Source: Myrmaecium sp. VS I D KN 1 (taxonomy: Eukaryota; Ascomycota; Dothideomycetes; Valsariales; Valsariaceae). Taken from it: a stretch of 64,000 nt of DNA. A program made the translations under genes and the position numbers. The first letter of the stretch is position 1. Every line of letters begins with the position of its first letter. This document shows positions 10,212-22,091 of the stretch, in pieces. The stretch spans positions 34,871 to 98,870 of the forward strand of contig JADQAV010000010.1 of the NCBI GenBank assembly GCA_019775845.1, written 5' to 3'. A model generated the notes under the pieces. It was not told where the DNA came from, did not search any database, and saw nothing but the letters and a program-made list of their open reading frames with translations.

Positions 10212-11500
10212 TGGGATGCTTCATCTTTTCTTTATTCTTCATCTTTTTAGGGTGTTGCCCACCGATAGCGGTGGTATGGAGGGGGATATTGCTTTGCTTC
10301 TCTTGCTTCCCAAACTCTCTTCTTGCTCTCTTCTTGCTTCTCTTATCACTCAGCTCAGCTCTGCTCTACGTATTCTTCTTTCAGGATCAGCATCAGGGTT
10401 TTTCTTTCCTTTCCGAGCGAGCGGAGGCATGAGTACAGTACATGCTTATACCGTGAACAGCGAACCTATCACTCTATAGTCCTTATTGTATTCATCCCTC
10501 TTCCGCCTCCCACCTCCTGCCCCACGCTTAGACCTCTTGACAGCTCAACATCTCAGCGTGTGTCTAAATCGCATCGCAGAGCCTCCAGCATCCCCACCCC
10601 CCCTCCCACGCATCCCCATCCCCATCCCTCACTCAACCTCCCTCTTCAGCGCGCCCCATGCTCATGCCCATGCCTCTGTCTCTCCCTCCCTCTCTCCCTC
10701 TCTCTCCCTTCGTCCTTCCATTCAACCGCCGGTCCTCCCTCCCTCTCCCCCTCCCCCTCCCTCCCTCTCCTGCTTCGCAGTCCGGACGGATACAACGCCC
10801 GCTTGCGAAGGGTCAATTCCTTTTGGTATTTCACACTTGGCCGCATCTGCGCCGTTTCCCCTTCCCTTCCCGCACCGTTCCCCTTTCCCTCTCTCTCTCT
10901 CTTTACCAGGTCGGTCAAAAGCTAGTATCCAGTGGCATGGCAGTACGGGGCACACAACAGGAGGTACGACAAAAGCCGATATATCTATACAAATACATCG
11001 ATCGATGCATGCATACATACCTCTACACCGCACCGCACCGCACCGCACAGGATACATATCCGCATCTTGGAATATATGTATATGTATATAGACCAACGCT
11101 TCCGTTCGAATACAATGCCCCCCTTGATACCGATGTAGATGTGTAGATACGCAGTTCCACTGTCCTTTTTCCTTCACCCAATTCCCCGCTCGACCATGAC
11201 GTATAGAATACACGCACAACATCTCGAACATCGACGTGAACAGGGAGGGGTGGGAATCAACAGACTATACACATATAGATAGAGGGCCACAGAGACGGAT
11301 CGTCAGATCGATGGATATGATATATACTGTAGCTGGGTCGATAGATCGCAGGGGTCGCGAGATGGCCGGATGGCCAGGTATTCAGATATATAGATATATA
11401 AGACAGACTAGATAGACGACAATAATGATAAAGATAAATGTTTTTAGAAAAGGTGATGAGGTAAAGGTAAGGGGGGTATCCGTGATCCGTCGCGCTGTAG

Positions 11501-11532
<32 letters not shown>

Positions 11533-12316
11533 AGTGAAAAGTCGAACCAACGAAGCCGCCTCTCGCAGATGCCGCCTCTCGCTGAAAAAGAATCAAAAAA
11601 CGAAAAGGACCACCCGCTCATAGACGCCCAAAACGAAAGCCCAAACAACATGAACTTTTTTATCCTTCTCCCAAATCCCAAACCCCAAACCTCCAGAGCA
11701 AGTCCATCACCCTGCCGTCTAAATTCAACAAGATGTCCTGCCCGTTCCCGATTCTGAATCCATCCAGTGTCCCTCCATCCAGTAGATACGTCCACATTTC
11801 ATTTCCCACCCTATATTCCCTTGAACATAATAGAACCTCCGTGGTATGCCGGCGGAGGAATGGTGGAAAGAAAAGTGAAAAGAAGATGAACAAGAGAATG
11901 ATATGTGCTGCCGCCCGAGTATCCGCGTAATATCTCCCATCCGTTGGCCGCGAACATGCGTAAGGTGATGCGATATGGTGTGGTGTGATGCCAGAGCGCG
12001 TCGAATCCAGTACGAAAGGTAGGTAGTAAATGCTGCCGCGCAATTCCGGTAAGCGAGGGTGATGCGTGGCTATGCGCGTGTAGACAAGAAACATCCAGAA
12101 GTCCAGAGCGGAAAAAACGGATCGATCCGTGGAGAAATGGAAAAAAAAAGAGCAGCCCGAGGAAGAGAACCCAATGCCATTGCCCACCCGAAGGAGCCCG
12201 GGAATAAGGAACGAAAAACAAAACCAGAACCCCCGCGCCCAATCCCAGCCGTCGCTGATGCATGCCAAAAAGCAAACGAAGAAGAGAGAGAAAAAGCGTT
12301 ACAAAAAACCAATCAT
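10212..12316. other. Convergent intergenic region with low-complexity DNA
   Basis: About 2.1 kb between the 3' ends of the SAS4-like gene (+) and the membrane-protein gene (-). It contains CT-rich tracts (10640-10780), a short CACCG-type repeat (11029-11046), TA-rich blocks (11070-11090, 11380-11400) and a 30-A run. I see no gene. Confidence 0.5.
11501..11530. repeat. poly-A run (30 A)
   Basis: Thirty consecutive A on the plus strand in intergenic DNA. It could be a slippage tract. No target-site duplication or element body was recognised next to it. Confidence 0.9.
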
Positions 12317-13874
12317 CTAAGCCGCCGAATCCGGCCGCTGCGGCATCCCACCCGACACCGAGATCGAATCGCGGGTGATCTCCCGCATCATCCGCGCGTA
12401 CTCGCCGTCCACGCTCTCGCGACTGTGGTGGCTGTGTCGGTGCGGCTGCTCGGGCCGGGAGGAGTAGTAGTCGTGCGCAGGAGGAGGGACGAACAGCGGA
12501 TCCACGGAGGCAGGGGTGGGGACGGGGCTCGGTTGGTACTGCGGAGGCGAATGTTGGTGCGGTTGCGATGATGGTGGTGGTGGCGGCTGGTGCTGCTGGG
12601 AGGAGTTGCTCCCGCTGGCGCTGTTCGGGTGGCTGCTTTTGGTGTGGTGGTGGAAGGTCTCGTACACCTTGCTCTTCTTCCGGGCCCAAAAGGTCTGGTG
12701 GTACTGCGGTGGATGGTGGTTGAGGAAGTCGGGCGGCGCGTCAGGGTGTGGAAGGGCCAGGGCTTGTCGTGGGGTGAGCTCGGCGGCCCACTGGTCCTCG
12801 AGGCGGCCGTCGTTGTGAGCGCGAGCGTCGCTGTTGTCGACGGAGAAGGAACCGATCCGAGAGATCTTGAAGGCGCGGAGGCGGTCGAGAGCGGTTTTGA
12901 AGTCGTCGAGGACGATGGAGTCGGTGAGACACTTGAAGACGAACGAGAGCTTCCAGAATGGGTTGATGCCGACGGGAAGGCTCGAGCTGAGGGTTTCGGT
13001 CACGGAGAGAACGTCTAAGATGATGAAGCAGATGGAGATGGCGAGGGCGCCGAGGAGGACGGCGAAGCGGGGAGAAAGGCGGAGGATTTCCTTGTAAGAG
13101 AGCTCGTAGCGGGTTTTAATATTCCAAAAGAGCATGATGGTCATGAGGATCCACCAGGGGTCACTGGAGCACGGGCAGTCAGTCGGATCGTCCATTGCGG
13201 CGCGAACGTTGAGCAAAACTTACCGACACAGCGCCTCGTACGGTCGAGTGCTCAGAAAGAGGGTGTTGACGTTGTGAAAGTAGGCGAAGTTGGCGTAGAT
13301 CTCGAGGACCCAGTACGGCTGAGCGAGGATGACGGTGACGATGAACAGCAAGCTGAAGGGCTTGGAGAGGAAGGGTTTGATCTTCATCCACGCGATGACG
13401 TTGTGGAGCGACCAGGATATATTGAGGGGGATGGCACTGATGGAGAGCCACCAAGCGTAGGCGGGATCATGAAGGAGAATCCAGAAGCCATGCCAGATGC
13501 CGAGGAAGAGCTGTAGAATTGCAACGATCAGAATGCGGAACGTGGGCTTAGAGAATGGTGGTGGTGTCGCAGACGTTGTGGTGCGACGACGCACGAAGGC
13601 AGGACGCCCACCACGACCACGACGCCCACCACGACGGACGTACCTCGAGCAGGATGAGCTTGTGCAGCAGGACGCCCTTGCGCATGTTGGCGATGGTGAT
13701 GGCCATCATGATGATGAGCGAGCCCACCATGTATCCCTGGGCCCATCCCTCGAGCACCAGGCCGTCCGGGTCGGTCACCTTCTCGACATTCCGCTGGCTG
13801 TGCATGTAGCTCGGCAGGGAAGAGGAGGATGATGCGGGCGCAGGCGAGGTCGAAGCCGAGGCGACGGGTGCCAT
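12317..13874 (-). CDS. Fungal multi-pass integral membrane protein
   Basis: Three exons (13874-13644, 13546-13224, 13163-12317) encode 466 residues. Donors are GTACGT and GTAAGT, and the second intron carries a CTGAC branch site. The order is a short N-terminal tail, about six to seven hydrophobic spans (including GYMVGSLIIMMAITIANM, FRILIVAILQLFLGIWHG and FAVLLGALAISICFII), then a ~210-residue polar tail rich in His, Pro, Gln and Ser. The sequence looks like a conserved Pezizomycotina membrane protein, but I do not recognise a named family or activity. A receptor- or transporter-like role is possible and unproven. An ATG at 14135 is in frame, but the added sequence is CT-rich leader, so MAPVAS at 13874 is preferred. 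Confidence 0.75.
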
Positions 13875-16408
13875 ATGTGGAAGGAGGAGGAGGAAGAAGA
13901 AGAAGAAGGGGAGGAAGAGGAGGAGGCGGGGAGCGCGGGGGGCGCGGGGACGGGGACCGATGGTGAGGCCGGCGGCGGTTCCGGGTGAGCGGGTTTGGGT
14001 CGCGATCGCAGGCGCAGGCGCAGGCGCAGGTTGGGGAGGGCGAGGCGCGGATGGAGGATCGGTGGTGACGGCGGTGATGGCGATGGCGATGGCGGTGGTC
14101 GAGGAGTGGTCGGCAATCCGGTCGGAGAGGTGCACGGCATAATCTCCAGGGCCGAATGACTGCGGAGAGAGCGGATTGGACCCAGATGGCGCACAGGATT
14201 TCTCAGTCGCTAGCGATGCGGAGAGGATGGAGACGGACGCATGCGGGTTGGGGTTCGAGGTAAGCGTGGTGGTAAGCGGAGGAGGGAGGCGTGGTCGCGG
14301 TGTGATCAGAGTGGTTGGAGTGGTTAGAGCAGTTGGTCAGGATGGTCACCGGCCGGGGTGTGTGGTCACGGTGGGATAGTTCGATGGATGGATGGATTGG
14401 ACGGAAAGAGGTCTGAGGCGGCGGAGGAGGCGTCGGAGGAGGAGGAGGAGAAGGAATGCCGGACGGACGGCGATGGAAGATGTGAGAAGTGTGAACGAAG
14501 GAGGAAGAGAAGGAGGAGAAGGATGAGAAGAAACCAAGGCAATGGCAAGGCACCTAGTCAGTCAATCAATCAAATCTCAGGCAATAAGGTGATGAAAGGA
14601 CTTGACTCGGTGGAAGAGAAGAGGCGCACCCTCACTCACAACTCACAAACACACGAGGCACATCATCAGGATTCACCGCCCACCGCCTAGGTACCGCCTA
14701 CCGCCCACACGTACTGTAAAAAGTCAGTCCCCACCGCCCGCAAAATCATCCCAGCACCGGGCAGCACCCAGCCAGCATTTCTCCGCATCGTCCGTGGTTG
14801 GCGGGGCGGGACAGGCTGCCCAGTCCGGCTAGGGTCGCCCGGGGCAGTGGGACCCGACCTGATCCTGATCATCGGGTGGGAGCCATCGGATTGGTTGGAT
14901 CTTGTACGTTATATACTATTGTACAGATTGTGAAGAGATGATATATGATCATAGGTGGTAAAGAATATACTATACCCAGGTACTCGCTTGTCGCTTAACC
15001 ACTCCGACGCCAGACGCCAAAATGACGGCCTGATCAGCCTGACGCTGACGCAGTGACGCCCCCTCCACCTCACAGCTCTTCACAGCCGGGCAAGGGGGCT
15101 TTTTCCGCCCACCGGAACCCCCGTGGATCGAAGGGGACCACCCACCACTGCAACCACGCCACTCCCCGGATCCTCCGCATCCGCATAATTTTTCATCGGC
15201 CGCTCCGTGCCGGTGGTTACAATGAATAATACGAGAGTGAGTGATTATTTATAGCGCGTCCCTCTACAAACATACATATATGGGCAAAACGTCGGTTTCG
15301 CCCGGTCTACCCCGTAACTGTCGCCGTGCTGCTGCTCGCGGCACGAGTGGTTTGGGCGAAGTGAACCCTGGGGGAGAATGGGGGATAGGAATGGGGATGG
15401 GGTGGAGATTGGGGTAGGAGGGAAAGGGGTGAGAAAACATTCAAGTTTCGCTACCTACCTTACTCGCCACCGCCCCGCAAAAACGCAAGAAGAGAAGAAA
15501 AAAAAAACCCATAAATCCCTCCTCCTGGTTGGAAGAAGATCTTGCAATAAAAAAAAATCATGAAGAAGGAGAGAAAAAACTTCATACGGCGTGTATAACT
15601 CCTTTTGCCTCCCTCCGGGAATAAGAGAAAAAATCAGAGAAAAGGGAATTGGTACGGTTCGGACGGAGCCGGCGGCGTGATCTGTACCGTGTACCAGTTA
15701 AGCTCGAGTTATTTTTTCTCTCTCTTTTCTCTTCCCCTGATGTATGTGAACGAGACGAACAGCGTTTATCCCAGTTATCGCCGCTCGGTCTTTAGTTAGG
15801 ATCCTTACTTCACCTTTAACGAGGGATTGAAAAGGGGTGAAGATACAGAGAAATATGGAAAATATAAATATAATCCAAGAGAGAGGTAGAAACATGCGGG
15901 TTGAGAATGGAAAGGTGCAAATCAATAACATAGTATAGACGTACTGTACATAGCAACTTGACTTGACTTGAGAGCGGTTGTTCATATTAGGGATATGAGA
16001 TTGGCTATTGCTGCTGCTGCTGCTGTTACTCGTTTTCTGTCTCTTTCCTCCATTCGATCAAGGAAAGGAGAAGTAGAGGAAGAGTGAAAGAATGCAAGAT
16101 GAACAGAGTACTACGGAGTAAGTAAAGAGCAAAAGACAAGCGCAAGCAAGTTGGGTGAGCGACACGACAGCACGCGGCGGGAAGGAGGGAACATGCCCTT
16201 CCAAGCGGCAAAAGAAGATATAGGAAAGATCCCATATCCGACTGCAAAGAAACAACAAGGACTTTTTCACATCTATTCCACGACAAAGAAACAAGAAGAT
16301 TGTCCCCTATCCGAAAAACAAGCTCGCCCAGACGCCGTATAATAATGCATCACACCCCAACCTCCGCTGTAACTCACCACCTCTCTCCTTAACCCCCCAT
16401 GAATTCAC
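13875..16408. other. Intergenic region upstream of the membrane-protein gene
   Basis: This 2.5 kb holds the promoter and leader of the membrane-protein gene (-) and the 3' region of NAT10 (-). The first part is CT/GA-rich. From 14880 on it is AT-richer with short TA blocks (14910-14970). I see no gene with believable coding character. Confidence 0.5.
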
Positions 16409-19400
16409 CTACTTCCCCTTCCTCCCCTTCTTCACCTTCTTATTCCCCTCCCCACCAGCAACCTTACCCCCCTCAAGCTCCTTAAGCGCCTCCCCAACCG
16501 CATCGCCCGCCTTCCGCTTCGCCGCGCCCTTGCTCGTCTTCACGCTGACCGTGACCTCCCTGCCCTCACCCTTCGCGCTGCGAACCTGGCGCTCCGCCTC
16601 CTTCCAGTCCGCGCCGCCCTCGTCGATCTCATACCTATGTAGAAACCATCGTTAGCTTACGTTGCAGCCCCAATACCAATTGAGTTAGGAGACGATGGAG
16701 CATCCTTACCTCTCCAACGGCAACGCGTCGATCATCCGCCGCATCCGCTCTTTCTCCTCCCGATCCACCTCGTCGCCCGCCTCCGCCAGCTCATCCTCCA
16801 ACCGCTGCGCCAGCGGCTGGAACCGCTTCTCCTTGCCATCCGCCTGCTGATTTACATCTTCCTCCTCCTCCTCGGGCGCCGTGGGCAACTCCCGCGCCAC
16901 CTCACCCTCCAGCAATCCCCGGAAATGCGTGCTCACCTTCCGAATCACCTTGACAAACATGGCCAGCAGCTGGCTCGACTGGAGCCCCAACTCCTTCTCC
17001 AGATCATCGAGCTGCTTCCGCTGCAGGCCGATGGCGAGGAGGAGAGCCGTCTGCACTCCGCTCAGCTTCACCCCGTGCTTCAGCCGGCCGGTGAAGTAAA
17101 GCGTGGCGATGGCGGGGAGCAGGTCCAAGATGACGTGGTAGTCGAGCATGTTGTTCGCGTACGAGTCCAGGCGTTTGAGATCGAAGGGGGAGAAAAGCGC
17201 GTCGAGGTCAGCCTTGGTCAGCGGGCCCGCCTGCCCAGCCGTCTCGGGGTCCTTCCGCGCACCCCCGGCCGCCGACTCATCGATGCTGAGCGCCGTCACC
17301 GACGCGAACGCCCGGAACTGATACGACAGCAGGGACAGGAAGCGGCGGTGGAAGTCGCGCGCGTACGCACCCAGCCACGCCTCCCCGTCCGTCGTCGCCG
17401 TCGCGCTGTCCAGCGCGCGCAGCATCACGCACGTGTGCTCGCCCGTCAGCTCGTTCGCCGTCTGCCGCAGGTAGACGGGCACGAAGGCGGCCCGCTTCCA
17501 GAACTTGTGCAGCGCCGGCGTCAGCCCGTACGAGACGCCGAGGTAGTCGAGCTGGGGCGGCTTGCGCTCGGCCAGGCGCGAGAAGAGCGGCGGCATCGCC
17601 CGGATGTCCCGCACTTTCACGTTGTCCTGCAGGAGCGAGGTGTGCTCCAGCTCGGTCTCGCTGATCCGCTCCATCGTCTCCTCCTCCTTGGGCTCGACGC
17701 CCTCGGCCAGGCTGAGGAACTTGCCCTCGTAGAACTCCGTGAGCAGCTCGAGCGCCCGGCTGCCGTAGCCCATGCCGACGTAGTCGGGGTTGGTGGCGAT
17801 GCGAACCACACGCGCGCCGGAGAGCCCGGCGAAGTTCTCGTCCTGGAACTGCTGGCTGACCGTCCATGGGATCAGGTCACCGGCGGCGCGCTGTCCTCTG
17901 CTCAGGCTGTTCAGCACGCTTTCGCGGCTGATCTGACCTTCCAGGGCCACTTGAATGACACAGAGCGGTTCGGGGAGGCGCTTCGCATCTTCATCGATAG
18001 GAGGGACGAGGACGAAGAGCTGATGCGCGGGTGCATCCGACATGAGCTGGAGGTCGTTGGGCGAATTCTTGTAGTGGCTGGCAACGTAGAGCGCCATCAT
18101 CTGCTGGAGGAACTTTTCGGAGACGGGGTGGAAGGAAAACAGGGTATCTCGGTTGACAGCAAGGAGCTGGCATTGCGACGGGTGAGGGCAGCCGCGGACA
18201 TTCAGGTTGTTCTTCGGTAGGGTTGCGTCCAAGCAGAGAAGGGTGTTCAGCCACTTCTCGACCGGGTCACCTGGCGCATAACGGATAGGCTCCGAGAGGG
18301 TGATCTCCCGCAAAGTGCGGCCACCCCCGGAGATCTCACTGGTATCCTTTGTCGCCTTTCCAGTGCTCCTGTCTGCAACGACATCCCTATTTGACTTAGA
18401 CCCTCCTCTTGACTGCTCACGGAGCTGCTGAATGAGCTTCAGGGATAGCGAACGTCCAGTGCCTTCATAACCGTTGATAGTAGATGCCATGAAGACAAGG
18501 TAGGGACCCATCAACTTGCGAACGAGCGGGAGCGGAATAGCTGCGGCCTCATCAATGACCAACAACTCAGCTTGGCCCAGCACGTAGGCATCCTGGGGCT
18601 GAATGTATTGGATAGTCTGACGGTGCTGTCTATGCACGTTAACCCTAACGATAGCCTTGTTGAAGTCAGGGTTGGTGGACTGGATGATCGAGTAGTCGAC
18701 ATGGTCCAGGTAGCCCAGAGCATCAAATCCCTTGAAGACGAACTCAAAGAGGGTCTTCAAGTTTTCCGGGCTGGGCGAGGTGATGAAGATATTGCTGTAT
18801 CCGTGCGCGATGGCCGCCGCAATCGCCACACCAAGAGCCGCGGATTTACCTCGTCCACGGCCAGCGGTAAGGGTAACGGTGCTCGAGAGCGTCTTCTCCG
18901 CGATCGCATCCACGAAGGTGAGCAGCGCCTTAGCCTGGTCCACGGTCTTAGCCAGCTTCACCAAAGAACCCACGGGTTCGGTATCTGCCAAGCTCTCCTT
19001 GATGCTCTGAAGCTCCTTCGCATGCGGTGTCTTGCCCTCGTCCTCGGGGTTCGGAGGAGGAAGCGGCTGCACGTTCTTGCCGCCGGAGATGGGCAGTACG
19101 TTCATTTCGTCGTCCACAACCAAGCAAGTCTCACAGCTGCCAAGGGACAGGATAAATCGTTCGTTGAACCGGGCCACCACATCGTTGTGCGCTTCCGTCC
19201 GATATCTTGAGTGTACGTCCATGGACAAGGAATAGAGCTGCTTCAAGCTGGTCATGCTCTTGAGCAGCAAAATCACCAGACCACCTCCCTCAACCGTTTC
19301 TATTGTCCGCGCGAGCAAGTTCGGGGTAATGGCCTCGAAGTCCTGCAGGATACACATGCCATATGTGTTACCCAAGATCTTTTCCGTCTCTTTGTAGTAG

Positions 19401-19717
19401 ACATATCGAATGTTCTGCGTCGAGATGAAAAGCTCGAACGGGTCCTCGGTATTCACGTCGCGGATGCCGCGCTTGATCTCCTTCTTGATCTTCTTTTCGC
19501 GCTTCTTGCGGTGGCTCGTGAAGCCCAGCAGCTTGTTCTTGTACGCCCACAGCACCGACTTGTTGAGCTTGACGTCGACGTTCAGCAGAATATGGTAGAG
19601 GTTGACGATGACATCCTTCTGACGGTCGCCGACCACCACGAAGAAACTGCGCTTCTTCTCCTGCGCGCCATTGCGGATCAGCGCGGGAATGCGCGAATCG
19701 ATCGCCTTCTTGACCAT
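16409..19717 (-). CDS. NAT10: RNA cytidine acetyltransferase (NAT10/Kre33)
   Basis: This enzyme makes N4-acetylcytidine in 18S rRNA and some tRNAs, using acetyl-CoA and ATP, in the nucleolus, and is needed for small-subunit assembly. Two exons (19717-16710, 16634-16409) encode 1077 residues, close to yeast Kre33 (1056). Visible parts in order: the N-terminal TmcA-like domain starting MVKKAIDSRIPALIRNG; the helicase Walker A GRGRGKS near residue 288 and Walker B LLVIDEAAAIPLP; the GNAT core with RIATNPDYVGMGYGSRAL, the acetyl-CoA loop; then the tRNA-binding region and a Lys-rich nucleolar tail encoded by the last exon (KKVKKGRKGK). The 75-nt intron joins LPLE-R to YEIDEGG in phase 2. The start agrees with the family. 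Confidence 0.95.
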
Positions 19718-20368
19718 GGTGGGAGATTTCGCCGCAAGCTCTCCCCCGCCGCCTCCGGTGAGCCGAGAACTGTCGGATGAGGATGTAGCTGGATGGAGGA
19801 TACCCTAGACCGGTAGCAAGCACAGCGGAGCCGATTCGGTAGAAGGGCTGGAGGGTATGGCAGGATTCTGCGACAGCGGGCGCAAATACTTTCTCACCAG
19901 CTTCGGCGGAGTGCTCGACGGAGTGGAAAATCGTGCCAAGAAATGGGCTTTTCTGCCGTTCAGGGCACCTTGATCTTACCGCCCGGCGCCGGTACTCCAC
20001 CGGCCCATAGCCGAGGCAGCCTTGCGTGGCTGAGGGAGATGGGGCCAAGTTGATGCGTCTGGAAGTATCTACATAGTAAGGAAGTTCGAAAGGCGGAAAC
20101 ACAAGATGGATAAGACTCCTCAGATTCATATCTTGAGGATAGGTTTCCTACAAATTAAAAAGAGACCAAGTAACCACAATAAATAACTATCTTAGAACTT
20201 AGAAGTGGAATTATCCAGTCAGGCAAAAGAACAAAACATAATTTAGCAACTATACAGGTATATACAGTACGCCTATTCGCCACATCATGATTCAGGTCCC
20301 CAGAAACCACTTTCTTCTCGGACCTCCCCTCTGCTCAAACTCCCTCAATCTTCGACACATGGCATCAA
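19718..20368. other. NAT10 promoter and 3' region of the complex I gene
   Basis: The part near NAT10 (19718-20100) is the likely promoter and leader. 20130-20290 is AT-rich, as expected for the 3' end of the 49 kDa subunit gene. I see no gene. Confidence 0.5.
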
Positions 20369-21821
20369 TCATCGGTCGACTTCACCAAACACCAGGTCCA
20401 TAGTACCGATAATAGCGACGGCATCAGCCAGCAAGTGACCCCTCGCAACTTGATCAAACGAACCCAGGTGGGCAAACCCAGGAGCGCGAATCTTGCATCG
20501 GTATGGTCTTTCCGTGCCGTCACTGACGAGGTAAACACCCATTTCACCCTTTGGCGCCTCAATAGCAGTGTATGTATCACCAGGAGGTACGCTGTAACCC
20601 TTGCTGAACAGCAAGAAGTGGTGGATAAGGGCCTCCATGTTCTCCTTCATAGCAGCACGAGGCGGAGGGGCGATCTTGTAATCCTCGACCTTTGTGGGGC
20701 CAGCGGGCATCTTGTTCAGGCACTGGTGAATGATGCGGAGCGACTGACGGAATTCCTCCATACGGCATAGGTAACGGTCATAGCAATCGCCGTTCTGACC
20801 GACCGGAACATCGAACTCAACCTGATCGTAAGCATCATAAGGCTGGGATTTTCGCACATCCCAGGGAACGCCGGAACCACGGAGCATGACACCAGAGAAA
20901 GAGTAATTCAAGGCATCGGCAGCAGACACGACGCCCACACCCTTTGTGCGGCCGATCCAAATGCGGTTATCGGTCAGCAGCTCTTCGGTCTCGTCGATGC
21001 GATCACCAAACTGAGTTGCCCATTGGTAAATGTCGTCCAAAAGACCAAGAGGAATGTCTTGGCTGACGCCACCAGGACGAACGTATGCAGCGTGAAGACG
21101 AGCACCAGAGACACGCTCATAGAACTCCTGTGCACGTTTAGTGATAGCAGCTAGACGATGGGAGGGCTCATACCATCAACTTCTCACGCTCCTCGAAACC
21201 CCACAGAAATGGTGTCAATGCGCCGACATCCATAGCGTGTGAGAGGACAGACATTAAATGGTTAAGAACACGCGTGATCTCAGCGAACATCGTCCGGATG
21301 AACTTGGCACGGATGGGGACCTCAATGTTTAGCAGCTTCTCCACCGCGAGAGAGAAGACTTGCTCATTCGTCATCATCGAGACATAGTCCAATCGATCAA
21401 AGTACGGGAGCGCTTGAAGATACGTTCGGTACTCAATGAGCTTCTCCGTACCACGGTGCAGCAATCCGACATGCGGATCCGCGCGGACAATCTCCTCGCC
21501 ATTGAGTTCCAGAATCAGACGCAACACGCCGTGGGCAGCCGGGTGCTGTGGCCCGAAGTTGACCGTATAATGGCGAACCTTGCGTTTGTTCACATCGGTT
21601 TCGTCGGAGACGGCGGGTGTTGGGTCGAAGGTATACTGGTCAGAAATATCGACCAACCTCGTCGGCTGATATTCCGCGGCCTCGGCGTAGCGGCGCGATG
21701 CGGATGTGGAGAGGCATCTCGCGACCGGACAGGAGATGGAGGCAAAAGGTGAAGTCCGGGCGGAGCTCAAGCAAAAGCGCTTGGCCGCATGGCCGGCAAG
21801 TCGCGTGAAGGCAATGGGCAT
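20369..21821 (-). CDS. nuo49: NADH:ubiquinone oxidoreductase 49 kDa subunit (NDUFS2 family)
   Basis: This core subunit of mitochondrial complex I lines the quinone site and passes electrons from cluster N2. Two exons (21821-21174, 21127-20369) encode 468 residues, and N. crassa has 478. The N-terminus ([18 protein letters not shown], with later [12 protein letters not shown]) is a good matrix-targeting sequence. The family signature [13 protein letters not shown] follows, then [16 protein letters not shown] and the C-terminal end DLVFGEVDR, which is the normal complex I ending. The intron is only 46 nt. The frame is open upstream to an ATG at 21947, but that addition lacks similarity and would hide the presequence. 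It is divergent from RPC40 with 270 bp between starts. Confidence 0.96.
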
Positions 21822-22091
21822 CGTGACTATCGTAAATAGTCCCCAGATACCCAGACCTCCGCCAATTGAGGTATTAAGGTAATGCGGAGAAGATGAGGAG
21901 TAGTGGTGTGGAGAAACCACGCCAATGGCCCCTTCGGTCAGCACCATCGTCGAGGTCGTTGTTGGCTGCGGCGGCTTGGCGCGGCCTAATCGGCCGGACC
22001 GACATTTCGCCGGCGCAAGCCCTCTCCATCAAAAAAGTTCACATCGGTGGCCCTGATACGCCCCACCAGTGCAGCACCGCATAGAGACACC
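21822..22091. promoter_or_regulatory. Divergent promoter of nuo49 and RPC40
   Basis: Only 270 bp separate the two start codons, so both promoters and leaders must share this DNA. It contains two CCAAT pentamers (within GCCAATTG near 21860 and GCCAATGG near 21921), candidate sites for the CCAAT-binding HAP complex, which in fungi often controls respiratory genes. No clear TATA box was seen. Confidence 0.6.

Noticed and set aside
11501-11530. Poly-A tail of a retroposed element
   Set aside because: No element body or target-site duplication flanks the A30 run; a slippage tract is simpler.
13875-14135. Longer N-terminus of the membrane protein from ATG 14135
   Set aside because: The added Leu/Phe run comes from a CTT/CTC-rich leader, and Ala/Pro/Thr repeats precede it; it is more likely 5' UTR.
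16925-18220. 431-codon frame on the plus strand
   Set aside because: It is fully antisense to NAT10, Arg/Leu/Glu-rich with no family match, and is a codon-bias shadow.
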